Shown: positions 17,200 to 26,658 of the stretch, one piece after another
Numbering within the stretch: the first letter of the stretch is position 1
How the letters are laid out: each line of letters starts with the position of its first letter
Source of the DNA: Candidatus Hadersleviella danica
GTDB taxonomy: Bacteria > Chloroflexota > Anaerolineae > Promineifilales > Promineifilaceae
Length of the DNA stretch: 48,754 nt
Direction: 5' to 3'
Assembly (NCBI GenBank): GCA_016711405.1
Contig: JADJSZ010000113.1
Span: forward strand, 1-48,754
Position numbers and translations under genes: made by a program
Notes under the pieces: model-generated
Database searches by the model: none
What the model saw: only the letters and a program-made list of their open reading frames with translations
Told to the model about the DNA's origin: nothing

Positions 17200-18260
17200 T
17201 AACTGGTGAAACGGCGTTGCAAAATAGCCCCGCCGAGGGCGAGGGTGGCCACGGCCGTGGCCAACAAGATACCCAAATGATGGGCAATCTCGCCCCAGCC
17301 CACATTGTAATTGAGCAACAAATAAACGGGTTGCACCAGATGGTAACTGGGGATGTATTGCACCCAACTCGTGACGATGCCCGGTAACAACACCGTAAAG
17401 GTGGGCAGGGCAAAAACCAGCATGAACAACATGCCCCAACCCATGACCGACATTAAATCTTTGGCCACGCTGGCAATGAGAAAACCCACCCCTGTGACAA
17501 ACAACGAGCCGAGCAAAAGAGTGAGAAGCATCAGGCCGGGCGATTGCGCCAAGCCGCCTGTCACCAGCATGAGCAGAGCTGTTTGCCCAAAAGCCAAGCC
17601 CACCCCAAAGATGCCTTTGGCCACAAACAGCCCCCCCATTTTGAGCGGGGTGATGAGCAGGGCGCGAATTGTGCCACTGGTAATTTCGCTGGCAATCAGG
17701 CTGGCCAGCCCCAATGTTTCGGTCATTAGCATGAAGACGGCGAAGAGGGGCAACATGCGGTCGCGGGTGGCGATGGGGGTGGTTGCCCTATCTTCGCCCA
17801 ATACCTCTTCGGTCACATCGAGCAGGAGTTGTTGGCCGCTGAGTTGGTAGCCAATCTCTTGAAAGATAGCCCCATACGCCTCGCGCAGTTCGGAGGGAAA
17901 ATCGGCCGTGAGCAACAGTTCGGCCGAGCTTGTTTGGCCGGCTGTTAAATCGGCCGTGAACGTGGCGGGCAAGACAACCCCCACGGGGTAATCGCCCGCC
18001 TCGACAGCCTCACGGACGGCTTCGGCCGTGGGCAAATCGGCCATCTCTACCCCCGCTTCGGCAAATTGCTCGCGCAGAGCCACGGGAAAATCGGGTGCGT
18101 ACAGGGCGAAGGCCATTGTGTTGTCTACATCGGTGGGCATGAAGACGTAGATGGCCACATAGACGACAAGCCCCAACACGGTAATCAGCGCAAAAAAGCG
18201 GTTGCTAAAGAAGAGCTTTAAATCTTTGCGGAGCAATGCTCCAATCATTTCAGTGTTCAT
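17199..18260 (-). CDS. ABC-2 type exporter permease (first)
   Basis: 353 residues. An N-terminal helix at about 20-40 is followed by an extracytoplasmic domain of about 150 residues. Then come roughly five or six helices, with LIASEITSGTIRALLITPLK as the conserved loop coupling to the ATPase. It overlaps the end of the ATPase gene by four bases, so the two are translationally coupled. It is a paralogous partner of the permease at 16026-17107; the pair presumably forms the membrane channel. Confidence 0.9.
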   Translation of the reverse strand: MNTEMIGALLRKDLKLFFSNRFFALITVLGLVVYVAIYVFMPTDVDNTMAFALYAPDFPVALREQFAEAGVEMADLPTAEAVREAVEAGDYPVGVVLPATFTADLTAGQTSSAELLLTADFPSELREAYGAIFQEIGYQLSGQQLLLDVTEEVLGEDRATTPIATRDRMLPLFAVFMLMTETLGLASLIASEITSGTIRALLITPLKMGGLFVAKGIFGVGLAFGQTALLMLVTGGLAQSPGLMLLTLLLGSLFVTGVGFLIASVAKDLMSVMGWGMLFMLVFALPTFTVLLPGIVTSWVQYIPSYHLVQPVYLLLNYNVGWGEIAHHLGILLATAVATLALGGAILQRRFTS

Positions 18261-19124
18261 TGCAGTAACCCTCGCCCTGTCATTTGGATAAAGATGTCTT
18301 CTAAAGTGGCTTCTTCGCTGTGCAGGGTGATTACTTTTTCGGTGGCGAAGAGTTGTTGCACGGCCGCGGCCGTCTCTGCCCCATCCAGCGCAATCTCGCG
18401 CACCTCGAGTTGGCCATTTGCCCCCACCACTTCGGCTTTGATGGCGCGTTGGCCATATTTTTGCTTCAGCGCATGGGGCGTATCCAAAGCCACAATTTTC
18501 CCTTTTTCGATGAAGGCGACGTAGGTGGAGAGCTTGTCTGCTTCGACCATGTCGTGCGTGGTCAGGAAAACGGTTGTCCCCCGCTTTTGCTCGTCGCGGA
18601 TGAGGTTGCGGATGGTTTCGGACGAGACGGGGTCGAGGCCGTCGGTCGGCTCATCCAAAAAGAGGATGCGTGGTTGGTTGACCAAGGCGCGGGCGACCAT
18701 CAGCCGCTGGCGCATCCCTTTGGAGTAGGTTTCGACGCGCAGATTTCCTTTGCCGCCGAGGCCGACGCGCTCGAGCATGGCGTTGGCGTTGAAGCCGCGC
18801 ACGCCGAAGAGGCGGGCGAAGAGGTCGAGGTTGTCGGCGGCCGTCATGCTCTCGTACAGGTTGCTAAACTCGAAGCAAACCCCGATTTGGGCTTGGATTT
18901 GTTTGGCCTTGTGGGCCACATCTAGCCCCAGCAGGGTGGCTTGGCCGCCGCTGGGCAATAATTGCCCCGTTAGCATCTTGACCGTGGTGGATTTGCCTGC
19001 CCCGTTGGGGCCGAGAAAGCCCAGTACTTCCCCTTCGCTGACAGTGAAGGAGATGCCATCCACGGCCGTCAACGCCCCATATTTGTAAACCAACCCCCTC
19101 CGCAATAATCGCTTGCTTGTTCAT
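18257..19124 (-). CDS. ABC exporter ATP-binding protein, N-terminal frameshift
   Basis: About 288 residues. Walker A GPNGAGKST, signature YSKGMRQRL, Walker B RILFLDEPTDGLDP and the H-loop TTHDM are all intact. Its C-terminal extension is typical of CcmA/NatA-like exporters. The real start is the ATG at 19124 with AAAGGAG (19133-19139 on the plus strand) eight bases before, giving MNKQAIIAEG. A run of five G at about 19094 should be four to join GLVYKYGALTAVDG in frame. First gene of the exporter operon. Confidence 0.92.
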
Positions 19125-19190
19125 ATCAAAATCTCCTTTAAGTAGCTGTAAGCCGTAAGCTATACTTTCCACTCAGCACTTATAAACAGT

Positions 19191-19232
19191 TACAGGTCAC
19201 AAGTGACCGCTGGGTGTGACTTGTAACCTGTA
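19191..19232. promoter_or_regulatory. Inverted repeats upstream of the ABC exporter operon, candidate operator
   Basis: An outer inverted repeat TACAGGTCACAAGT / ACTTGTAACCTGTA (13 of 14 match) encloses the perfect inner palindrome GGTCAC-AA-GTGACC (19195-19208). It is about 70 bases before the exporter ATPase start, where a repressor site or leader hairpin would be expected. No matching regulator is identifiable. Confidence 0.4.
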
Positions 19233-19397
19233 GAAGTTTATCTGGCATAATGGCCAATTATTTGGTTGTGGTTTGTTGGTACACGGCACATGCCTACGCA
19301 GATGCACCAATAAAAAACATTATAGCCCAAACTGGGCGGGTGGGAAGTGGTGTTATAAATTTGACATGAATTTGTCAGGAGGTGGCACATCTATGCC

Positions 19398-20237
19398 CTA
19401 CTCTTTGTGGAAAAGCTGGGCAAGGGCGGAATCGTGGAGGAAGTAGCGTTGCAGGAGGAGGAAGAGGAGCAAGGAGGGGGCAAGGATAACCACGGCCGCG
19501 GCCATAAGAATGGGCCAGTTGGTGCGGTCCATTTGTTGCAGAAATTGCAAACCAATGGGCGCGGTAAAGCTGTTGGTGTTGCTGAGGTAAAGAATGGGGC
19601 TGGTGAAATCGCCCCAATAGAGCAGAAAGCTGAGTAAGGCGACGACAATGGTGGTGGGTTTGACGAGGGGCATGGCCAAAAACCACCACAAGTGGCGTTG
19701 GTGGTTGGTGTCTAAGCGGGCCGATTCAAATAGTTCGTAGGGCAATCTTTGCAGGCTCCAGTAATAAAGCAGAACGTAGAGGGGGCTGGTGGCGGCGAAG
19801 GCGGGGGCAAAGAGGGCGGCCGGACGGCCGATGATGCCTAGCCATTGGTAGATTTGGAAGCGGTAGATCCAAACGGCCGTGTTAGGAATAATCAGCCATG
19901 CAATGCTGGCGCGTAAGAGCCACTGCTGGTAGCGAAAGGGGAGTTGGATCATGGCCAACCCTGCCCACGAGCTGGTGAGAACGGTGAGGGGAACAGCCCA
20001 AAAGAGAACCACGGCCGAATTCCACAAAAACCGCCGCAGGGGAATCAGGTCAAAAATGGTGGCGTAATTTTGCCATTGTGGGGCTGGCGGCCACCATTGC
20101 ACCCCCACAGCCGGGGGGGCATTGCTCACCCCCAGCGAGGCGACAATGGCCCAATAGAGCGGTAGCAACATGACCAACGCCCAAAAAATGGCCACGAGAT
20201 GGTATACAAGGCGTGGCCAGCGAAACCAACTAAACAT
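19398..20237 (-). CDS. Sugar-type ABC transporter permease, MalG-like
   Basis: 279 residues from the ATG at 20237; the open frame extends about 100 codons upstream only as a shadow of the preceding gene. It has six predicted helices and the cytoplasmic EAA loop ESARLDTNHQRHLWWFLAMP followed by LVKP, which contacts the ATPase. This is the CUT1 (oligosaccharide/glycerol-phosphate) importer family. It overlaps the upstream permease gene by eight bases. No binding protein or ATPase gene adjoins it. Confidence 0.9.
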   Translation of the reverse strand: MFSWFRWPRLVYHLVAIFWALVMLLPLYWAIVASLGVSNAPPAVGVQWWPPAPQWQNYATIFDLIPLRRFLWNSAVVLFWAVPLTVLTSSWAGLAMIQLPFRYQQWLLRASIAWLIIPNTAVWIYRFQIYQWLGIIGRPAALFAPAFAATSPLYVLLYYWSLQRLPYELFESARLDTNHQRHLWWFLAMPLVKPTTIVVALLSFLLYWGDFTSPILYLSNTNSFTAPIGLQFLQQMDRTNWPILMAAAVVILAPSLLLFLLLQRYFLHDSALAQLFHKE

Positions 20238-21096
20238 GGTAGCTTCCTTGGGCGAGGCCAGAGAGCCGCAAGATAGCCCAAATGGCTCCGCCAATGCCAA
20301 TATAGGTGAGCAGGAGCAGGGCGGCGGCCATGCCAAACTCAAAAAAATCGAAGGCCAATTCATAGACCACCAGCGGAATGAAGGTGGTGGCATAGTATGG
20401 GCCGCCGTAGGTGATGATATAGGAGGGGGTAAAGGTGTTTTGGAGACTGGCGAGTAAATCGCGGAAGAGCAGGATGAGGAGCCACGGGGTGAGGAGCGGC
20501 AAGGTGATGTACCAAAAGCGTTGGGCGGAGTGAGCGCCATCTATGGCGGCGGCTTCGTATAGTTGCTTGGGAATGGTTTGCAAGCCGACCAACAAGAGCA
20601 GGAACCCTTCGCCAATTTGGAAGGTGGAGAGGATGACGAAAGCCAACCGCGCAAGGATGGGATTGTTGAGCCAATCGGGGGCGGGCAGGCCAAGGGTGGC
20701 TAAGAGGAGGTTGAGCGGCCCATAGACGGGGTTGAACACCCACAGCCAAATGAGGGCGTAGGCGGCTTCGGGGATGATGGTGGGGATGTAAACGGCCGTG
20801 CGATAAACCCCACTGAGGGCGCTTTTTTGTTGCAAAAGCAGGGCGAAAAAGAAGGCGGCGAAAAGGCGCAAGGGCACGGCCAACAGCACAAAGAATAAGC
20901 TATTGAACAAAGCATAGGTGGCGTAGCGATTGGCGATTAGGTCGCGGAAATTTTGCCACCCGACAAAGGTGGGCGGGGCAAGGGTGGTATAGCGGGTAAA
21001 GGCGATAACGGCCGTGGCCAAAGCAGGCACCACCACCAAAATAATCGTCCCTAACACGTAAGGAGCAAGCCATAGATAGAGCCGTTTAGACAACAC
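20230..21096 (-). CDS. Sugar-type ABC transporter permease, MalF-like
   Basis: About 288 residues. A GTG at 21096 or TTG at 21093 follows AAGGAG (plus-strand 21101-21106) at 4 or 7 bases; no ATG fits. Six helices; the EAA loop is a textbook EAAAIDGAHSAQRFWYITLP. It forms the membrane channel with the MalG-like partner. The gene is divergent from the BNR protein gene across a 480-base spacer. The missing binding protein is notable because a MalE-like domain is fused to another protein at 32803-35405. Confidence 0.88.
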   Translation of the reverse strand: MLSKRLYLWLAPYVLGTIILVVVPALATAVIAFTRYTTLAPPTFVGWQNFRDLIANRYATYALFNSLFFVLLAVPLRLFAAFFFALLLQQKSALSGVYRTAVYIPTIIPEAAYALIWLWVFNPVYGPLNLLLATLGLPAPDWLNNPILARLAFVILSTFQIGEGFLLLLVGLQTIPKQLYEAAAIDGAHSAQRFWYITLPLLTPWLLILLFRDLLASLQNTFTPSYIITYGGPYYATTFIPLVVYELAFDFFEFGMAAALLLLTYIGIGGAIWAILRLSGLAQGSYHV

Positions 21097-21577
21097 AAAA
21101 CTCCTTGTTGGGTAACTTTTGGCACAAACTCTAACCAAATCTGAACTGTTTTTTGGTTTTGGAGTTTCCCTATACCCTTTATAATTTCCCTTGTCTTGGT
21201 TATGTATTTTTCGGCATGGTACATGGCTCTCGAGAAAGCATCTTTACAAATTTTGACTGAGGGCAAGGGACTGGGGATGCTTGTGACCACCACTCCCTTG
21301 TCGCCCGTTCCAAGTCTGAAATTGTAAGGATTAGCACGGAAATAAGGTGAACAAACCTGTTCTTTAACGCAAAGCCGTGAAGGCGTAAAGGGTTTAGGAG
21401 CATCTTTGCATCTTTGCGTCTTGACGTTCCAAAGATAGTTTGAACCATGCCTATTCTTCCCTATTTTCCCATTGCCACAAGATCGGGTTTGCTCGAAAAC
21501 CTCTCTAAAAATCAAAATCACCTCTTTTGGGTTGTTGTTCACTGGTTAACGCTCGTCGTTATCAAGGAGATGTAATT
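21097..21577. other. Divergent spacer with one GCAAAG hairpin element (21347-21430)
   Basis: No gene. The region must hold the promoters for the MalF-like gene (leftward) and the BNR gene (rightward), but I cannot fix them. At 21347-21430 lies copy 3 of the dispersed hairpin element: flank GGTGAACAAACCTGTTCTTT, arm AACGCAAAG, opposite arm CTTTGCATCTTTGCG. It is in the reverse orientation to the copy at 13321-13415. Confidence 0.6.
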
Positions 21578-24187
21578 ATGATGAAAAAAATTGCGCCGTG
21601 GCAAAAAGCAGGACGATTCTTGCTAGGAAGTACCTTGCTGGTGCTTTTGTGTTTGGTGGTTATCACAGGGCTTCGTGCCGATGCGGATAACCTGTTTGGG
21701 ATGTCGGATTTGGGCTATGAAAAATGGCTTCAGGAGATGGAGCAAGAGGTAGCTCGCTATGACCAACCTGAGGAAGCGCTTGAATTTTATGCTTCGCAAC
21801 GCCTGCCCGCAGGGGTAGAGGCACTGGAGCCTGCGTTGTATGAGGCAGGGGAAGATGTTCTCGAGGCTCTCCCTTTGTTTAATATCGCCACAGGGCAACC
21901 TGCTCAAGGGCTTGCCCCAGAGGCCGCGCCTTGGGTGGAGTTGGGGCCGAGCAATGTCGGCGGCCGTACCCGTGCCCTTCTGATAGACCCCAGCACCCCT
22001 ACTACCATGTACGCAGGTGCGGTGGCGGGTGGCGTGTGGAAATCCACCAACAGTGGGGCGAGTTGGTCGCTGACCGATGATTTTATGGAGAACTTGGCGG
22101 TCAACTCGCTGGCTTTTGACCCCGCCAACTCGAGTATTATTTATGCGGGCACGGGAGAAGGGGTGTTTAATGCAGATGCTGTACGCGGCCGTGGTATCTT
22201 CAAATCCACCGATGCGGGAGCTTCGTGGACACACCTCACCAATACCGATACTTCCAACTTTTACTATGTCATGGACATTGTGGTTAGCTCCAACAATTCC
22301 AACCATGTCTATGCCGCCACCCGCACAGGCATATGGAAATCTACCGATGCAGGGGTGACTTGGTCTCTGCAACATGCCCCAGATGGGGGCAATTCCCGTT
22401 GTACCGATTTGGCCATTCGCACCGATGTAAGCCCTGACACCGTTTTTGCCGCTTGTGGTACTTTTACCATTCAAGGCGGAATTCACCAGACCACCGATGG
22501 CTCTAGCTGGAGCGAGGTATTTACGGAAGCCAATATGGGGCGTGCTCATTTAGCCATTGCTCCCTCTAGCCAAAGTACCGTTTATGCGATTATCGCCAGC
22601 ACGGCCGCTGGAACCTTTAACAATGGCTTGCACAAAATCATTCGCTCCACCACGGGCGGCGGCTTGGGTACATGGTCTACTCGGGTAGACAATACCAGTG
22701 CCACCAAGTTGAACACGGTCTTGCTCTCTAACCCCATCTATGCTTTTTTCTTAAGCTGTGCTGGGCAACCAGACCAATACCTAAACCAAGGTTGGTATGA
22801 CACTGTCATCGCTGTTGACCCAACCAATGCCAATACGGTTTGGGTAGGTGGCATAGATTTATTCAAATCTACCGATGGCGGGGCGAATTGGGCATTGGCC
22901 AGTCTGTGGTGGAATGATACGGCCGCTTGGTATGTCCATGCCGACCAACACGCCATCGTATTCCACCCCAATTACAATGGGGTGGCCAACCAAACGATGT
23001 ACGTGGCCAACGATGGGGGGATTTATCGCACAAATGCGGCCGTTTCTGGAACCACCTCCACGGACGCTTGTAATCCAGCATCTACCTCTACCTTTGGCTG
23101 GACTACCCTCAATAATGGTTACAACGTCACCCAATTTTACCACGGCGATACCTACCCCAGTGGCACCACTTTCTTTGGGGGAACCCAAGACAATGGCACA
23201 AACAGGGGGACGACCGCCAGCACCAGTTGGACCGAAATTAATGGTGGTGATGGGGGGTATGTGGCCGTCGACCCCAGCAATACCAATGTCTTGTTCTTGG
23301 AGACGACCAATCTCTCCATTCGCAAGTCAACCAATGGGGGAACAACTTTCACTGATTCCATCACAGGGATTACCGAATCTTCGGCCAACTTCCAGTTTAT
23401 CAACCCCTTTTTGATGGATCCCAACAACTCCCAAAGATTGTGGACAGGGGGACGCACCTTGTGGCGCACCGATAACCAAGGCACAAGCTGGACTCAGGCA
23501 AGTGTGACCAACCAAACGGGGGTTGGCACTAATTCTGTTGCCTCTTGGGCGGTGCAACCCGGCAACTCGGATGTGGTATTGGCGGGAGATGAACTTGGCA
23601 ATGTGTACCGCACCACAGCTGGCACAACTGCGACCAACGCGACAGCATGGACGGATACCTCGAACATGGGGGGGTATGTCTCCTCCATCGCTTTCGACCC
23701 CAATACAACCACCACGGCATATGCAACAGTTTCCACCTTTGGGGCTACCCATTTGTGGCGTAGCACCGACAGCGGTGCTACGTGGGCCGCTTTTGGTGGC
23801 TCCTTGCCCGATATTCCCTTTCATTCGGTTTTGGTTCAGCCGGGGGATAGCACCCGCATTTATGTGGGCACCGACCGTGGGGTGATTGTGACCCCTGACG
23901 GGGGCACAACTTGGTTCTATGCCCAAGGTTTCCCACGGGTGGTGGTGGAGTGGATGGATATTGAAACCGAGGGTGGGACGGAGTATTTGTATGCGTATAC
24001 ACACGGCCGTAGCGTGTTCCGCACGGGCACGCCAGTGCCCACGGCCGTGGGGCTGAACCAAGTGCAGGCGGAATCGTCTGCTCTCAATCTCATGGCTAAT
24101 CAGTGGGTATGGGCGGCCGTGTTGGGTTTGGCCTTGCTCTCCTTGGCCACCTTGTGGCTGTGGCGTAGACCCACCCATACCCTGTAA
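21578..24187 (+). CDS. Secreted BNR/Asp-box beta-propeller protein with C-terminal membrane anchor
   Basis: 869 residues from the ATG at 21578 (AAGGAGAT just upstream). A signal or anchor helix lies at about 15-33. Then a folded region carries many Asp-box motifs of the S-x-D-x-G-x-x-W type: STNSGASW, STDAGASW, STDGGANW, TDNQGTSW, STDSGATW and TPDGGTTW, each on a blade turn of a sialidase/VPS10-like propeller. VGGRTRALLIDPSTPTTMYAG is a typical first blade. It ends with one hydrophobic helix and a basic tail (RRPTHTL), so it is displayed outside and held in the membrane. Catalytic residues of sialidases are not evident; binding or adhesion is equally likely. Confidence 0.88.
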   Translation: MMKKIAPWQKAGRFLLGSTLLVLLCLVVITGLRADADNLFGMSDLGYEKWLQEMEQEVARYDQPEEALEFYASQRLPAGVEALEPALYEAGEDVLEALPLFNIATGQPAQGLAPEAAPWVELGPSNVGGRTRALLIDPSTPTTMYAGAVAGGVWKSTNSGASWSLTDDFMENLAVNSLAFDPANSSIIYAGTGEGVFNADAVRGRGIFKSTDAGASWTHLTNTDTSNFYYVMDIVVSSNNSNHVYAATRTGIWKSTDAGVTWSLQHAPDGGNSRCTDLAIRTDVSPDTVFAACGTFTIQGGIHQTTDGSSWSEVFTEANMGRAHLAIAPSSQSTVYAIIASTAAGTFNNGLHKIIRSTTGGGLGTWSTRVDNTSATKLNTVLLSNPIYAFFLSCAGQPDQYLNQGWYDTVIAVDPTNANTVWVGGIDLFKSTDGGANWALASLWWNDTAAWYVHADQHAIVFHPNYNGVANQTMYVANDGGIYRTNAAVSGTTSTDACNPASTSTFGWTTLNNGYNVTQFYHGDTYPSGTTFFGGTQDNGTNRGTTASTSWTEINGGDGGYVAVDPSNTNVLFLETTNLSIRKSTNGGTTFTDSITGITESSANFQFINPFLMDPNNSQRLWTGGRTLWRTDNQGTSWTQASVTNQTGVGTNSVASWAVQPGNSDVVLAGDELGNVYRTTAGTTATNATAWTDTSNMGGYVSSIAFDPNTTTTAYATVSTFGATHLWRSTDSGATWAAFGGSLPDIPFHSVLVQPGDSTRIYVGTDRGVIVTPDGGTTWFYAQGFPRVVVEWMDIETEGGTEYLYAYTHGRSVFRTGTPVPTAVGLNQVQAESSALNLMANQWVWAAVLGLALLSLATLWLWRRPTHTL

Positions 24188-24214
24188 AAGTAAAAGGGGC
24201 TGTTACCAAGGCGA

Positions 24215-24247
24215 AGACCTTGCAGGTTTCTAAAACCTGCAAGGTCT
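24215..24247. repeat. Perfect 15-bp palindrome after the BNR gene
   Basis: Arms AGACCTTGCAGGTTT and its exact complement around the loop CTA. No T-run follows, so it is a weak terminator candidate. A similar CCTGCGGGG...CCCCGCAGG palindrome lies inside a coding region at 41036-41062. Confidence 0.85.
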
Positions 24248-24265
24248 GCCTTCTCCTTCAAACCC

Positions 24266-24778
24266 ATGAAACTTTGGCAACTATTTTGGATACTGTGCGG
24301 GGTAGTGGTTTTGTGTGGGTGTACTCCTGAAACGGCCGAACCTCTGCCCACACTCATGGCCACCAGTCCCCCTGCGGCCGACCCGACGGCGGTGTTGGCC
24401 ACGGCCGTTGCCCCGCCCACGGTGACATCTGCACCCCTACAGCCCCCTCTTCACCCACCCCCACGGCCGAGCCAAAAATCATTGTCATTGGCGACACCGA
24501 AAAACAGCAAGTGCAAGTGGGCGAGCTATTTATCGTGCAAGGCTCACGCGGCCCCAACTGGCAAATCGGTTATGATCCAGAAGTGTTGGAGCTACTGACC
24601 ACGGCCGAAGAGCAACAAATAGCAGGCGACACATGGCTCTTTATGGCCATCCAAGCCACCACCCAAACAGTGATTCGCCTCGATTTTAGCTCCCCCCTGC
24701 ACGGCCGAGCCTTGCCCCCTCCTCCCCGGCGGAGCCGCCATTCTAATGGAAGCCCTTATCGAAATCACCCAACCCTGA
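24266..24778 (+). CDS. Small lipoprotein with immunoglobulin-like or chagasin-like domain, two frameshifts
   Basis: Begins MKLWQLFWILCGVVVLCGC, a lipoprotein signal with lipobox cysteine at residue 19, then a Pro/Thr/Ala-rich linker. The frame breaks at about 24435 (one C short) and resumes TAEPKIIVIGDTEKQQVQVGE, then WQIGYDPEVLELL and IRLDFSSP. A second break in a six-C run at about 24695 restores CTAEPCPLLPGGAAILMEAL and the stop at 24776. The order of a VGE strand, a W-x-I turn, a YDPEVLEL strand and a late C-x4-C loop recalls chagasin-type protease inhibitors, but the match is weak. About 170 residues when joined. Confidence 0.55.
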
Positions 24779-24819
24779 CTTTTCCAATCCTCCATCCCGT
24801 TACTCTTCCTCCCCCTTTC

Positions 24820-26517
24820 CTACCGTCGAATAAGCGGCAAAAACACCTCTTCAGGGATGACGACGTTCACGGCCGTTGTCGCCTCCGTGTTGTTCCCTTG
24901 GCCATCTTCCGCCTCTAGGCGCAGGGCGTAGGTGGCGGCCGTGGGTAGGTTTATGGCAAACGTGTGGCTCGCGCTGTGGATGGTTTGCTCGGCCGTCAGC
25001 ACCTCATCCACAAACAGGCGGTAGGTGAGAGGCAAGTGGGCATTATTGGGTACGGCCGTGGCCGTAACCCGCACAGGGCGCGTGGTGAAACCGACGGCGG
25101 GGGCGGCCAGTTGCACGGCCGTTAAATCGACGGGCGCACTCAGGACGGCCAAATAGGCATCTTCTAAATCGGTGGTGCTGGGGTTGAAGGGGGTCGGGCG
25201 GGCGGCATCGGCCGTGGTGTAGAGCGTGCCTTGGGTGGAACGGCCGCTAATGGCCACCACGCCATTGCTGGCCGCAATTCCCGTCGTTGTGCCATCGCCC
25301 GCCTCCTTGGTAAAGGCTGTCCATGTTTGTCGTTGGGTAAAATCGCTGTTGATGATGTAAATGGTCATCTCCTTGTCGTTGGCGGGTTGCGCACCTAGCG
25401 GTTGGCCATTCAGGGTCAACGTTCCCTCAAAACGCCCTTTCATGTAGGTTCCCACAGAGCCACCCACATACACATTGCCGAGTTCATCGGCCGCCAAACT
25501 ACCGTCGCTAACGGTGAAATTGCGGGTGGAGGAGCCAGCCCCTGCCACCCCGTTGTTATCCCAGCGGGGCAAAATAAACTGCCCTTTTTCAACCCAGCCC
25601 GTTTGGTGGTTGACTCGCGCTACAAATGCTTTTTTGGCGCTGTTGGTATTGTGCATCTTGTTCCAATTGTCTATCTCCACGGCCGAAATGTAGACCAAAT
25701 CACTGCCCTGCATCCCATCGAAGCGGCGGCCATTGGTCTTGAAGACAGTCACCCCGCCGTGCGCTTCGCCCAAAATGTAAAGCTGGTTGTCGCGGCCGAT
25801 GGCGATGCGGTAGAGGCGGCTATCGGCCGTGAGCGCATACGGTGTGGCCGCGTCTACCAGCGATTTCCAGTAGTCGTAACTGCGCCACACTAGGCTGGTG
25901 AGGTCGTTATTCGCATAGGCATAGAGGAAGGGGGATTGGTATTGGCTACTGGCCTGCCAAAAGCCACCCACATAGATTTTGCCTTGCTCGGCACTGATAG
26001 CCACATCGAGAACGGTACGGCTGGCAATGCTGTTTTGGCTGAGCAAACTGCCATCGGCCGACCACAAGCTAATCTGGTTGCCTGCGCTGGTCACAATACG
26101 GCCGTCGCTGGCCATGCCGACGCGCTTGTTGCCGCTGGCCAAGCTCTGGGCACGGCTGGGTTGGTCGCTGGCTAAATCGGCTGTGTACACCTTCAGCCCA
26201 AAATCGCCTACGGCCGCGACTTCGCCTGTGGCGCGGTTGATGTCCATGTCATGGATTCGGCCGCCTGTTCCAATTTCAGCAAGGGTTTGGCCTGTGTTGG
26301 GGTTTACCCGCCGCACAAAGCCTGTGCCGTTCAAGTTCAGAGCCACCACCAACTCTTGGGCGGCGTTTATTTCAAGGGCAACGGCTTCGTTGTCCACAGC
26401 GGCCGTGCCCAAATAGCTGGCATAGACAATGGTGGTATCACTGGTGGGCACGGCCGCGCTCGGCCGCACCACCGCCGCCAACAAAACAAACAGGAAAAAT
26501 GGCAAAAATTTAGACAT
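24820..26517 (-). CDS. Secreted beta-propeller-like protein
   Basis: 565 residues from the ATG at 26517; the longer open frame upstream is repeat DNA plus the antisense of the next gene. The signal peptide is at about 1-22 (LPFFLFVLLAAVVRPSAA). The body has repeated strand patterns with phrases such as GRIHDMDINRATGEVAAVGD, KIYVGGFW, NQLYILGE and GNVYVGGSVG, as in SBBP/NHL-like propellers. A C-terminal Ig-like domain (about 470-555) follows. The last residues, EEVFLPLIRR, form a short hydrophobic-basic tail that I associate with exported Anaerolineae proteins. Function unknown; divergent from the membrane-protein gene at 26659. Confidence 0.78.
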   Translation of the reverse strand: MSKFLPFFLFVLLAAVVRPSAAVPTSDTTIVYASYLGTAAVDNEAVALEINAAQELVVALNLNGTGFVRRVNPNTGQTLAEIGTGGRIHDMDINRATGEVAAVGDFGLKVYTADLASDQPSRAQSLASGNKRVGMASDGRIVTSAGNQISLWSADGSLLSQNSIASRTVLDVAISAEQGKIYVGGFWQASSQYQSPFLYAYANNDLTSLVWRSYDYWKSLVDAATPYALTADSRLYRIAIGRDNQLYILGEAHGGVTVFKTNGRRFDGMQGSDLVYISAVEIDNWNKMHNTNSAKKAFVARVNHQTGWVEKGQFILPRWDNNGVAGAGSSTRNFTVSDGSLAADELGNVYVGGSVGTYMKGRFEGTLTLNGQPLGAQPANDKEMTIYIINSDFTQRQTWTAFTKEAGDGTTTGIAASNGVVAISGRSTQGTLYTTADAARPTPFNPSTTDLEDAYLAVLSAPVDLTAVQLAAPAVGFTTRPVRVTATAVPNNAHLPLTYRLFVDEVLTAEQTIHSASHTFAINLPTAATYALRLEAEDGQGNNTEATTAVNVVIPEEVFLPLIRR

Positions 26518-26530
26518 ATAGTTGCTGAAT

Positions 26531-26658
26531 GGGAAGTCGCTAACAAATGGCCAATGACCAATGACAAAAAACCAATTTGTAGACGATTCTACCCCACCTA
26601 TTGTAGACTGCGACCAACTACCCAATCCAAAATCCAAAATCCCCACTCCAAAATCTCC
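26531..26658. repeat. CCAATGA and AATCCAA heptamer repeats in a divergent spacer
   Basis: CCAATGACCAATGACA (period 7) at about 26550-26570, and four AATCCAA/AATCTCC words at 26625-26658 leading directly to the ATG at 26659. The AATCCAA word is the complement of the TTTTGGA word at 31465-31493. Confidence 0.8.
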
